Assembly (NCBI GenBank): GCA_016714125.1
Contig: JADJNX010000013.1
Coordinates: 1 to 64,000, forward strand
Length of the DNA: 64,000 nt
Source of the DNA: Ignavibacteriales bacterium
GTDB lineage: Bacteria; Bacteroidota; Ignavibacteria; Ignavibacteriales; Ignavibacteriaceae
Direction of reading: 5' to 3'
The notes below the pieces were generated by a model. The model worked only from the letters and a program-made list of their open reading frames with translations, did not search any database and was not told where the DNA came from. Shown here piece by piece: positions 29,722 to 38,208 of the stretch; the stretch's first letter is position 1; every line of letters begins with the position of its first letter. A program made the position numbers and the translations under genes.

Positions 29722-31453
29722 CTACTTCAAATAAAGAAGTTTAAGCAACTTAAGTGGACGACCATTGTCATCCTTCACTGAAAGAAACCACGCCCCGGAA
29801 GGGAGACCTGAGAGGTTTATTTCCTGTTCATAATTGCCCTTCGCTGCGTATTCTTTTGTAAAACTTGATACCTCTTCACCATTACTGTTGAAGAGTGTGA
29901 AAGTCAGAACTGAGTTCTCAACCGTCGCGATTCTCACCTTCGTTGAAGGGTTAAACGGATTTGGATAATTATTGCTGATGGAGAATTCGGTTGGTAAATC
30001 AACACCGGTTAACTTATCTTCATCACCATCATAAGAAGTGATGATTCCTTGATTGTTCACTTTTGTTAATCTGTAAATCACCTTTTGTGAACCACCTGTG
30101 CCGTCGGGTTCATACCCCACAAGAAGGACAGGGCCCGTTCTCACTTTGTATTTTAACTCTTCATCATCGTTTTGTCCACCTTTCAGATGGTAAATCCTGC
30201 TGATGAATCCTCCGGTAGAGTCCATTTTATCACTCAGATAACCGACCTTTCCACCCGAAACAAAATAATGAATTGGAGTGGGATATGTGACAGAAAAGAA
30301 GAGACTATCGCGACCTGCCTCCTGCATCACTCCGGAAACACTTTTATAAAAAACGGCTGAATAATTGGAATCTCCGGGGATAAAATATAACATCTCTCCA
30401 AAAAGTTCTTCCCTTTTGTAATTTGTGGAGTTGATTACTGTGTCCATCAGAAACTTATGTGATACTTCACCTGTTACGATTGTGTCGCTCCCTGATACAA
30501 TCGATCTTTGATAAATATTTCTAAAATCGGGAAGTTTGTTGTACCAGTCAGATTGTGGTATTATCAGTCGTATCTCGTATCCACCGGTGGTTGGCAGTCT
30601 GAAAGTGTTTGGAATCAGGCATTTGTCAACAATGGTGAAATGGAAATGGAGTCTGTAACCGCTGCGGATCAGTGAATCTTTTGCCGTTATTGTGGTCCCA
30701 TAGGTCAAAGAACTTATAAACGGAATTGGAACAGATTCCGTCACGGTATCCTGACCGGGTTTTGAATAAACAAGATTCCCTTTAACCGAATCAATGAAAT
30801 CTGTATAAGAATGAGAAACCTGGATGTTCACTTTAAATCGAGGTGATAGAGCTGTTTGATTAATAGTGATGTTTGGATAAATGGTTACGGGGATTTGTAA
30901 TAATACTGTGTTCCCCCGGGCAGTTGATAGAGCATCTCTTTTACTAACAATTCTTGTCGGTAGGTACCTGGAAGGGTGGACCCCACGAGGTGGAGTACGT
31001 CAATCGCTGAATTCCAATGTCTTTTTTAAAAGTTACATTGTACTCGTCATTAGAGAGAATAACCCGGTCTGGTGATTTAGTAATCGTCAGAAGCAGGCCT
31101 TCACGGGGAGGGATAGCCCCGGTAAAAGAGGAGGCAGAAGGAAGTGTAAAATCAACGACAAGGACTGGATTACCGTCTTTGTTCCAGTAAACTTTGCCAT
31201 CTTTATAAGCCATATAGACTTTAAAGAAGGGGTTATAATAGTATTGCAGTCCGTTTAATACCATTCCCGAAGAGACCGTCCCTGTTGTAAAGGTAGTCGA
31301 AAAAAATCCACCTCCACCCCACTGACTTTGTTCGTTCATTATTACATACTTTTGTCCCGGGTATTGGAAGAATAAAAGTGAGTCTTGCGCTTGTAGAGTA
31401 AGAGTAAGACTTAATGTAAAAAGCAGATAGATTGTTTTTTTAATTTTTCCCAT
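29722..31453 (-). CDS. T9SS-secreted protein of unknown function, one frameshift
   Basis: Restored length is about 577 residues. A signal peptide (MGKIKKTIYLLFTLSLTLTL) is followed by a beta-rich body with no recognised domain and a C-terminal T9SS domain (NNYPNPFNPSTKVRIA) almost the same as that of the gene at 28107. The frame breaks near 30958, where one extra A in GACAAGAATT ends the first part; removing it reads VPTDRIVSKRDALSTARG and stays open to the end. I chose the ATG at 31453 because GGGAGG lies 8 bases ahead. A start at 31477 is less likely. Neighbouring position and shared tail suggest the two genes are functionally related surface proteins. Confidence 0.75.
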
Positions 31454-31603
31454 GATAAAATCCTCCCGGATTGTCAAACACTAAAATAGTTGTTGGTTTA
31501 AAGTAAATATTTTTCTTCACTCTACCAAAAATCGAAGTTTAAATGGATTTTTTCTAAATGACACTGGAAAAGGAAAACAACGACAGTTAAAGGACAAAAT
31601 ATT

Positions 31604-32368
31604 TTATGTTTCAAGTCCAAAACTGGTTCTTATGTTTGAAAGGATATCTTCTCTCGTTAAATTATTTATTCCCATAAGTTTAAGCAAACCCGCAACTTCG
31701 GGTTTTCTTTTCCATCTTTTCCAGGAACCTTTTAAATCTGATCTTATTTTCAACGGTAATATGATACCGGTCTCTCTTAATCCCGCTCCAAGGCGAAAAA
31801 CATCTCGTTTATGTTTATTGATGTTTTTTTCGTCTATATCCTCACCTTGTTCCTTTCTGTAACTTAGATTTAGATAGGCATAAGCTTTTAAACAAATCAA
31901 TGTCTCAATTCTCGATATATGAAGCCCATTTAAAGTATAAGAATTGCCTACAGTGAAATCATAATAGTCATTATCAAGAATGATGGCGGATAGATGAGAA
32001 AAATATTCTTGCGGATCGATAGCTGTTACTGCAATACCCTCTGGTAGATTGATTGCTTCAGGTTTTCGGCAGAGAATTTCGACCTGTTTCGGGAACTCGT
32101 TATCCCCCGGGTTTAAGAACCGATAGAATTTTTGTTCTGTCAGTTCTTTCTGAAGGTTGCCGTATTTTCCATCCTTAAAGAATTTCCACAGATGACGGTT
32201 GAAATTAATATCATAATTCTCCAAAATGATAAGAATATCTATATCCTGCGTTGCTCTAAATCGAGTCCGCTGCCGCAAATTCCAAAAACAGGCAGTTCCC
32301 CCGCTTATCGTATAGTGCTGGGCATAATCACTAAAGTAATCTTTGAATTTATCAAGTCCTTTTACCAT
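31604..32368 (-). CDS. AbiEii-like nucleotidyltransferase toxin
   Basis: 254-residue protein of the AbiEii/AbiGii nucleotidyltransferase-like toxin type. The active-site pattern is SGGTACFWNLRQRTRFRATQ followed by DIDILI, matching the family G-G-T ... R-x-T-x-D-I-D arrangement. A later KHKRDVFRLGA matches the lysine/aspartate C-terminal motif. Family knowledge: such toxins transfer nucleotides to RNA and are held in check by an AbiEi-type protein in a type IV toxin-antitoxin pair, often giving abortive phage infection. It overlaps the upstream partner gene by 7 bases (ATGGTAA). The gene appears intact. Confidence 0.78.
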   Translation of the reverse strand: MVKGLDKFKDYFSDYAQHYTISGGTACFWNLRQRTRFRATQDIDILIILENYDINFNRHLWKFFKDGKYGNLQKELTEQKFYRFLNPGDNEFPKQVEILCRKPEAINLPEGIAVTAIDPQEYFSHLSAIILDNDYYDFTVGNSYTLNGLHISRIETLICLKAYAYLNLSYRKEQGEDIDEKNINKHKRDVFRLGAGLRETGIILPLKIRSDLKGSWKRWKRKPEVAGLLKLMGINNLTREDILSNIRTSFGLET

Positions 32369-33325
32369 TTGATATTTCCAATCATTTCATCTAATGACAT
32401 TTGTATTCGTTCGTCCTCATCGTCTTTCAATGATAGATATAATGATAGCGGGTCCACAATACCTGAATTGGACAATATTCCGGGGTCGTAATTCCAAATT
32501 TCGATATTAAACTCACCATCGTGCAAATTTATTTCAGGAGTTGTATCTAGTTTTTTCAGTACGTGATATTGCGTGACGGAAATGGCATATCGCTTGTCTC
32601 CACCACTTGAAAGATTGCTATAATGTTCCAATGCTGCTTCCCCCGATATCATCAAGGGGAGAGATTCAGGAAGATCGTCAAAGTAGATTTTCCTTTTTAC
32701 AGGTGAATTTAGTAGTGGAAGTGAAACAGCCCAAAGCTCTTTTTTTTCATAAAGGAAGTGAATGACTTTTGTTTTTGTTCCTTCCAATTTGCAAATTCCG
32801 GATGTAACTAGTTCACTAATTGCCCTGCTAATACTCATCGCCGAGACCGGTAACATTTTTGTTATTTTTCCTAGAGGAATATTTTCAATTGATTCCTTTT
32901 GTAAATGGTAAAGAACCAACAACTGGCTCATTGCTCCAAGAGTCTCTTTTTTGATTGTTGGACCGGCACCAAACTCTTTTAGGTCTAATAACAGGGTGGG
33001 AATAAACATTTGTCTGTTTAGTAAAATGAAGGCAACCCGTTTTTTGATCAATCTCTGCCGTTGATACGATTCTATTTCTTCAAAACAATAAACCATGGTA
33101 GCAGAAAAATATTTTTCCAATAGCTCTTTTTGTTTAACAAGGCGATCAGGTGTAATGCCGGCAAACGATTTTCTCATATCAAGAATTACTCTCTTGCCTT
33201 CAATAAAAATCTCCTGATACTTTCCTTTCGCAGGTAGAGTGGCAGTCCTTTTATGACTTCATCAGGGAGTTACCTAAAACAACATTCAATCCGGTTGTTT
33301 TTCTGATATAATCAATTATTGTCAT
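32362..33325 (-). CDS. AbiEi-like antitoxin/regulator, 5' end frameshifted
   Basis: Partner of the AbiEii-like toxin. A winged-helix region is visible (IPLGKITKMLPVSAMSISRAISELVTSGICK) and the remainder resembles an AbiEi-type regulator. An uninterrupted frame begins at 33177 (MRKSFAGITPD), but I think the gene starts at the ATG at 33325 (MTIIDYIRKTTGLNV). Adding one C near 33271 and one C near 33242 gives GNSPDEVIKGLP then TLPAKGKYQEIFIEGKRVI, running directly into MRKSFAG. The start at 33325 also lies 20 bases from a perfect inverted repeat, as expected for an autoregulated antitoxin. Restored length is about 321 residues. Confidence 0.65.
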
Positions 33326-33345
33326 TTGATCTTTCCAAAAAAACT

Positions 33346-33384
33346 TATTTGCATACTAACATTATGAATGATACTATGCAAATA
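33346..33384 (-). promoter_or_regulatory. Inverted-repeat operator/promoter of the AbiE-like pair
   Basis: TATTTGCATA (33346-33355) and TATGCAAATA (33375-33384) are exact inverted copies 19 bases apart, 20 bases upstream of the proposed antitoxin start. Read on the minus strand, the distal arm overlaps TATATTTG (33379-33386), which matches the Bacteroidota -7 element TAnnTTTG. AbiEi proteins are known to repress their own promoter through inverted repeats, so this is a likely operator. Confidence 0.6.
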
Positions 33385-33495
33385 TAGTGATAATATTTTA
33401 TTAATAAAGCAGTTACATATTATTATTTTTCTGTAAGTCTATCAACTATCATCGAAAGGGGCGCTTATTTTTTGCTTTGACCCCGGTTTCATGGT

Positions 33496-33515
33496 TTATA
33501 CAACGGTTTGTATAA
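33496..33515. promoter_or_regulatory. Inverted repeat in the toxin-antitoxin/ymdB gap
   Basis: TTATACAA (33496-33503) and TTGTATAA (33508-33515) with a 4-base spacer form a perfect 8-base inverted repeat. It lies in the 366-base divergent gap between the antitoxin (minus) and ymdB (plus). It could be a regulator-binding site; the rest of the gap shows no gene. Confidence 0.35.
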
Positions 33516-33691
33516 TTTAATAACCTTCGTCCAAAGTTATGACTTCTCTTTCGCCACTCTTTTTTGGTATTAATCGTTAATCCTTCTCTTTGACAATCCG
33601 AATCACCTCTCCTTTCCGATTATGCTTTCAATCTGACGGGATAATCCATACTCTAATTTTTACTATATTTCAGGTTCAAATAAGGAAATTT

Positions 33692-34254
33692 ATGTCAACA
33701 ATTAATATATTATTTATCGGAGATATTGTAGGTAAGCCGGGGTTTGAGATGATACTTACATGGTTGCCGACATTTCAACAAAAATATAAAACTGATGCGA
33801 TAATAGTGAACGGGGAAAACACAAACGACGGTAAGGGAATCCTTCAAAAAGAGGGGGAAGCGTTGTTTGCACAAGGGGTTAGAGTTATCACAGGGGGAAA
33901 TCACACATGGGATAAAGCTCCTGCACAGGAATATTTAAAAAATGAACCACGCGTTTTGAGGCCACAAAATTATCCCCGTGGAGCACACGGGAACGGACAC
34001 TACATTTTTGAGACCTCCAAAGGAAAAGTTGCCGTTTTAAATCTTCAGGGAAGAACTTTTATGCCGATAATAGATTGTCCTTTTAGATCGGCTGAATGGG
34101 TACTCGCAAACAAAATCAGACTCAACAATATGAAACTGCTCTTGATGATGTACATGTATGCGGTGTTTTTCTGAAAATTGACACTGAAACAGGGAAAACT
34201 CTTGAAATAGAGAAATTTATTTTCCCTGAATTTGACAAAACAGCAAAAAGTTAA
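33692..34254 (+). pseudogene. ymdB: YmdB family metallophosphoesterase with large internal deletion
   Basis: YmdB proteins are di-metal phosphodiesterases of about 265 residues. The N-terminal half is intact (ILFIGDIVGKPGFEMI, NGENTNDGKG, VITGGNHTWDK, LNLQGRTFMPIIDCPFRSAEWVL). After that the expected segment with the HAE and GTHTHVQT metal ligands, roughly 90-100 codons, is missing. The typical C-terminal end is present only in another frame (QYETALDDVHVCGVFL ... FPEFDKTAKS), stopping at 34254. The junction is near 34115-34130. As written, translation stops at 34174 after about 160 residues. The protein would lack most metal ligands, so it is probably non-functional, or the assembly lost about 290 bases. 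TAAGGA precedes the ATG. Confidence 0.85.
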
Positions 34255-34255
34255 T

Positions 34256-35134
34256 ATGATCCTTATTGATGGAAAAAAAGTAGCTGCCGATATAAAAGCA
34301 GAACTCAAAATTGAGATTGAAGAACTTCGACTTAAAACGGGAAAGGTTCCGGGTCTGGTAGTAATTATTGGTGGAGACATCCCTGCAAGCGAAGTTTATG
34401 TTCGAAATAAACATAAATCGTGTGTGGAAGTTGGGATCAACTCAATTGTTGTGGAAATGCCTGCTGAAACAACTCAAGAACAACTTCTTGAGCAGGTGAC
34501 TTATTTTAATGAAAATCCCGATTTTCATGGAATATTGGTGCAACTTCCACTTCCAAAACAGATTGATGAAACTGTGATTATCAGAGCCATTGATCCAATA
34601 AAGGATGTTGATGGATTTCATCCAACAACTGTTGGTGAACTGGTAACGGGAAACCCAACTTATGTCTCTTGTACCCCGGCCGGGGTGGTTGAACTTCTTG
34701 CCAGGTATGATATTGATCCCGCAGGAAAACATGTTGTAATTGTTGGCAGGAGTAATATCGTTGGGAAACCGGCGGCACTGCTTCTAATGCAAAAGAAAAA
34801 ATTTGCAAATGCCATTGTTACAGTTTGTCATTCAGCAGCAAAAGATATTTCGGTTTATACAAAACAAGCCGATATTCTTGTAGCGGCTATGGGAGTTCCC
34901 GGCTTTATCAAAAAAGAGATGGTAAAGCAGGGGGTTGTTGTGATTGATGTGGGGACCAACAGAATTTATGATCCAACAACAAAATCGGGGACAAGATTGG
35001 TCGGAGATGTTGATTTTGAAGGAGTTTCACAGGTTGCATCTTATATAACACCTGTTCCGGGTGGAGTTGGACCAATGACAATCGCGATGTTACTAAAAAA
35101 CACAGTTAAAGCATTCAAAGAACACGGAATGTAA
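34256..35134 (+). CDS. folD: Bifunctional methylenetetrahydrofolate dehydrogenase/cyclohydrolase FolD
   Basis: 292-residue cytosolic enzyme interconverting methylene-, methenyl- and formyl-tetrahydrofolate. Family markers are VGGDIPASEVYVRNKHKSC (the YxxxK active-site segment, with I for the first V), GILVQLPLPKQID, DVDGFHP, the Rossmann loop VVIVGRSNIVGKPAALLL and the C-terminal TPVPGGVGPMTIAMLLKNT. I chose the ATG at 34256 (MILIDGKKVAADIK), one base after the ymdB stop. It is followed one base later by deoC. Confidence 0.97.
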   Translation: MILIDGKKVAADIKAELKIEIEELRLKTGKVPGLVVIIGGDIPASEVYVRNKHKSCVEVGINSIVVEMPAETTQEQLLEQVTYFNENPDFHGILVQLPLPKQIDETVIIRAIDPIKDVDGFHPTTVGELVTGNPTYVSCTPAGVVELLARYDIDPAGKHVVIVGRSNIVGKPAALLLMQKKKFANAIVTVCHSAAKDISVYTKQADILVAAMGVPGFIKKEMVKQGVVVIDVGTNRIYDPTTKSGTRLVGDVDFEGVSQVASYITPVPGGVGPMTIAMLLKNTVKAFKEHGM

Positions 35135-35135
35135 A

Positions 35136-36206
35136 ATGGAAACAAACAGAATTTCAAAAATTGTTCGCCAGGCCCTCCTCGAGAGGAAATTAAGTGATTT
35201 TTACTGCACTTCCGAAACCTGTAAGGGTTGGGAGAGAAATGTTGTAACTCAGCCTCTCACAGTAAACAAAATTGTAAGTGCCGGAGCTGAAAGAATTTCA
35301 GCGGGAATTGGTGTTGGGCATGAGTTAAGCGATCATGAACTTGCCAGGATGATTGATCACACATTACTTAAACCTGATGCAACAATTGATGAAATTAAAA
35401 CTCTGTGTAGTGAAGCCAAACAATTTGAATTCGCGAGTGTTTGTATCAATCCATGTCATGTAAAACTTTGTAGTGACCTTTTGCGTGGAACCAGAGTAAA
35501 GGTTTGTACCGTGATTGGATTCCCTTTGGGGTCAAATCCAACAGCGGTTAAAAGAGCTGAGGCTGAACAGGCAATTTCTGAAGGTGCTCAGGAACTCGAC
35601 ATGGTGATTAATGTTGGATGGTTAAAGTCGAAGATGTACCGCGAAGTATTTGATGACATTCAGCAAATTGTAATCCCCGCAAAAAACAGAAGAGTGATTG
35701 TAAAAGTGATCCTCGAAACATGTTTGCTCACGGATGAAGAAATTGTAAAAGCTTCCTTGATCTGTAAACAAGCGGGAGCAAGTTATGTGAAGACCTCAAC
35801 AGGTTTTTCAAAAGGTGGAGCTACTGTTCAGGCGGTTGCGCTGATGAAAAAAGTTGTAGGATCAACACTTGGAGTTAAGGCTTCGGGTGGAATCAGAACA
35901 ACAGAAGATGCCAGAGCGATGGTTGAAAGTGGTGCAGACAGAATTGGTGCCAGCGCAAGTGTTAAGATAGTGACTGGGGTGGCAGTGGTTCTGGAACTGG
36001 TAGTTACTAAAACCGCTGACGGTTACACAGCCGAAGTACCTTCATTACACGGTTGTGAGAGCTGGGCTCACACGGAAGATGAAGTGATGGAGAAGATTCT
36101 TGAGATGTCCCTTTTTTATCTAAATATGGATGATATTAAGCGACTTAAAGTTGACCGAGCCCGGACCGATTTTCCTTCAATTATTTACAAACTTATCATA
36201 AAATAA
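35136..36206 (+). CDS. deoC: Deoxyribose-phosphate aldolase DeoC, N-terminally extended, apparent HicB-like tail
   Basis: Class I aldolase that splits 2-deoxyribose 5-phosphate to glyceraldehyde 3-phosphate and acetaldehyde. The TIM-barrel core is at residues about 68-282: MIDHTLLKPDAT, ASVCINPCHVKLC, CTVIGFPLGS, LDMVINVGWLK (aspartate), VIVKVILET (Schiff-base lysine region) and VKASGGIRT (second lysine). Residues 1-65 are an extension with CTSETCKGW. The last 75 residues, in frame, look like a HicB-type antitoxin domain. However, adding one G to the GGGG at 35976-35979 would give the tail KIVTGGGSGSGTGSY and a stop at 36010, a much more ordinary DeoC end. So the fusion may be an artefact. 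The aldolase call is secure; the tail is not. Confidence 0.92.
   Translation: METNRISKIVRQALLERKLSDFYCTSETCKGWERNVVTQPLTVNKIVSAGAERISAGIGVGHELSDHELARMIDHTLLKPDATIDEIKTLCSEAKQFEFASVCINPCHVKLCSDLLRGTRVKVCTVIGFPLGSNPTAVKRAEAEQAISEGAQELDMVINVGWLKSKMYREVFDDIQQIVIPAKNRRVIVKVILETCLLTDEEIVKASLICKQAGASYVKTSTGFSKGGATVQAVALMKKVVGSTLGVKASGGIRTTEDARAMVESGADRIGASASVKIVTGVAVVLELVVTKTADGYTAEVPSLHGCESWAHTEDEVMEKILEMSLFYLNMDDIKRLKVDRARTDFPSIIYKLIIK
35979..36206 (+). CDS. HicB-like domain, possibly a separate small gene overlapping deoC
   Basis: About 75 residues with the HicB-like antitoxin pattern (LELVVTKTADGYTAEVPSLH then GCESWAHTEDEVMEKILEM). It is read here as the tail of DeoC. If a G is missing at 35976-35979, it would instead be a separate gene beginning at a GTG (35979) inside the deoC 3' end. 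No HicA-like RNase is next to it, so a toxin-antitoxin role is doubtful; solitary HicB-like proteins are common. trmH starts one base after its stop. Confidence 0.5.
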   Translation: MAVVLELVVTKTADGYTAEVPSLHGCESWAHTEDEVMEKILEMSLFYLNMDDIKRLKVDRARTDFPSIIYKLIIK

Positions 36207-36207
36207 A

Positions 36208-36803
36208 TTGGCAAGATCCAAAGACATTTCACCCTCCCGCCGGGAAAAGCTGATGCGAGTTGCATCAAACCGGCAAAACGACCTTACTTTAGTTCTCGAA
36301 AATATTCATGATCCGCATAATGTAAGTGCAATTTTACGAAGTTGTGATGCGGTGGGTATAAAACAAATTTCACTCCTTTATAACATCGAAAAATTCCCAA
36401 AACTTGGCGGAAAATCCTCCGCTTCCGCTTCCAAGTGGATCGAAACACACAAATTTAAGACTGTTGACGACTGTTATAATACGTTGAGGAGTCAGGGATT
36501 TACCATTGCCGCAAGTTTTCTTGATGAAAAATCAAGGACACTTCACGATATCGATTTTACGGGAAAGATCGCACTGGTATTTGGGAATGAACACAGGGGA
36601 GTCTCCGAAGAAGCATTATTAAAAGCCGATTTCACTTATTATATCCCCATGAAGGGGATGATTCAAAGTCTTAATGCATCAGTGGCTGCTGCGTGTCAGT
36701 TTATGAAGCACTTCGGCAGAAACTCGCAGCAGGGCATTATGAAAAATCAAGATTGCCGGCGGATGAGTTTGATGAAATGGCTTTAAAATGGATCAACAAA
36801 TGA
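36208..36803 (+). CDS. trmH: TrmH-type tRNA 2'-O-methyltransferase, one frameshift
   Basis: SpoU/TrmH family SAM-dependent RNA ribose methyltransferase; the TrmH type modifies G18 of tRNA. Seen are motif 1 (ENIHDPHNVSAILRSCDAVG), motif 2 (IALVFGNEHRGVSEEAL) and motif 3 (YYIPMKGMIQSLNASVA), the knotted SAM-binding region. The frame breaks near 36692: restoring one base turns AAACQF into AAAVSVYEALRQKLAAGHYE, the normal family ending, with a stop at 36803. Start is TTG at 36208, one base after deoC. Restored length is about 198 residues. Confidence 0.88.
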
Positions 36804-36925
36804 TATTTGGTGACACCACTTCTACAAATTTTAAGAAACAATTTGGATTAACTTTTGAAGTTTATGCAAAAAACATGGCTACTGAGAAATTAGTTGATTC
36901 AAACAACAAAAAGGAACAAAATTGA
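36788..36925 (+). CDS. Possible small protein between trmH and aroA
   Basis: A 45-residue frame (MDQQMIFGDTTSTNFKKQ ... NNKKEQN) starts inside the trmH end and stops at 36925, its TGA overlapping the aroA TTG as TTGA. It fills the gap exactly and would couple aroA translation. No domain is recognised. It may be real or just spacer. Confidence 0.35.
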   Translation: MDQQMIFGDTTSTNFKKQFGLTFEVYAKNMATEKLVDSNNKKEQN

Positions 36926-38205
36926 GTATTAAAAATATTAGTCCCATAACACGAGTTAAAGGTGAGTTAACATTTGGTGGTGACAAATCAGTTTCACACC
37001 GTGCAGTGATTTTTGCTTCGATGGCTGAGGGGGGATCAGTGATCAAAAATATTTCCACAAGCGAGGATGTTAAATCAACCATAAAGTGTTTAAAGTCAAT
37101 TGGTGCCAAAATCGACCACAAAGATGCTGCAATTGTTATAAAAGGGGTGGGATTTAAGGGATTTACCAAAAGTGAGGAAGTGCTTGATGCCGGTAATTCG
37201 GGAACAACGGCAAGACTTCTTGCAGGGTTGTTGGCAGCGCAGGATTTTGAAACTGTTATTACAGGTGACGAATCACTTCAAAAAAGACCAATGGATCGAG
37301 TGACTGCTCCTCTTAAAAAGATTGGTGCAAAAGCCACACTCGACAAAAAACACCTTCCGATGACGATTAAAAAGAGTAAACTTAAAGCAGGGGAGATCCC
37401 CCTTGAAGTGACAAGTGCCCAAGTAAAAAGTGCCCTTATCCTCGCCGGTCTCCATATTGAAGATGGAGAGTTGACAATCATCGACCCGTTTGAAACAAGA
37501 AACCACACCGAAGAGATGTTGGGAATTGAACGGGTAAATCATCCTTCCGGAAAATCGATTACCGTATCGTCAAAATTTTATCCCCAGGCAGGGGAGTACC
37601 TGATTCCCGGTGACATTTCAAGTGCAATGTTTTTTATCGTGCTCACATTAATTGCCGGTGATTCACTTCGTATCAAAAATCTTCTGCTTTCCGCTGAAAG
37701 AATTAAGGTACTCGAAATTTTACAAAGAATGGGTGCCACCATAATTTTCGACAGAGAGGAAACAGGGAAATGTGGCAAATCAGGAGATATTTTTGTTAAA
37801 AGATCCGACCTGATCAATGTTGAGATATTCCCCGAGGAAATTCCCCTTATTATCGATGAAATTCCTGCCCTTACAATCGCCGGACTCTTTGCCGAAGGTG
37901 GTTTTATGATCAGAAACGCCGAAGAATTGAGGATTAAAGAGACCGACAGAATAACTGCCATTGTAAAAAATCTTGGTTTTTGTGGTGCAGAGGTTGTTGA
38001 ATATGAAGACGGTTTCCTGCTTTATGGAAAAGATCTGGACGATTTTGCGCTTTTTGAATCTTTTGGTGACCACAGAATTGCAATGGCATTTTCGATCCTT
38101 GCAACACTTTTAAACAAAGGGGGTAAAGTGAACCAGGCAGAATGTGTTAAAATATCAAATCCAAATTTTTATGAACAACTTGAACAGATTTCAAAAAAGG
38201 ATTAA
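36922..38205 (+). CDS. aroA: 3-phosphoshikimate 1-carboxyvinyltransferase AroA (EPSP synthase)
   Basis: 427-residue cytosolic enzyme joining phosphoenolpyruvate to shikimate 3-phosphate in aromatic amino acid synthesis. Markers are GDKSVSHRAVIFASMAEG (lysine, serine and arginine of the active site), LDAGNSGTTARLLAGLLA (PEP-binding loop), KRPMDRV, VTSAQVKSALILAGL, PGDISSAMFF and LRIKETDRI near the end, then FGDHRIAMAFSI. The start is TTG with AAGGA 7 bases ahead, which supports this choice. Length is normal. Intact. Confidence 0.96.
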   Translation: MSIKNISPITRVKGELTFGGDKSVSHRAVIFASMAEGGSVIKNISTSEDVKSTIKCLKSIGAKIDHKDAAIVIKGVGFKGFTKSEEVLDAGNSGTTARLLAGLLAAQDFETVITGDESLQKRPMDRVTAPLKKIGAKATLDKKHLPMTIKKSKLKAGEIPLEVTSAQVKSALILAGLHIEDGELTIIDPFETRNHTEEMLGIERVNHPSGKSITVSSKFYPQAGEYLIPGDISSAMFFIVLTLIAGDSLRIKNLLLSAERIKVLEILQRMGATIIFDREETGKCGKSGDIFVKRSDLINVEIFPEEIPLIIDEIPALTIAGLFAEGGFMIRNAEELRIKETDRITAIVKNLGFCGAEVVEYEDGFLLYGKDLDDFALFESFGDHRIAMAFSILATLLNKGGKVNQAECVKISNPNFYEQLEQISKKD

Positions 38206-38208
38206 ATA

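Noticed and set aside
33386..33691. A further gene in the antitoxin-ymdB gap
   Set aside because: No frame of meaningful length with family-like sequence; only inverted repeats and AT-rich DNA are seen.
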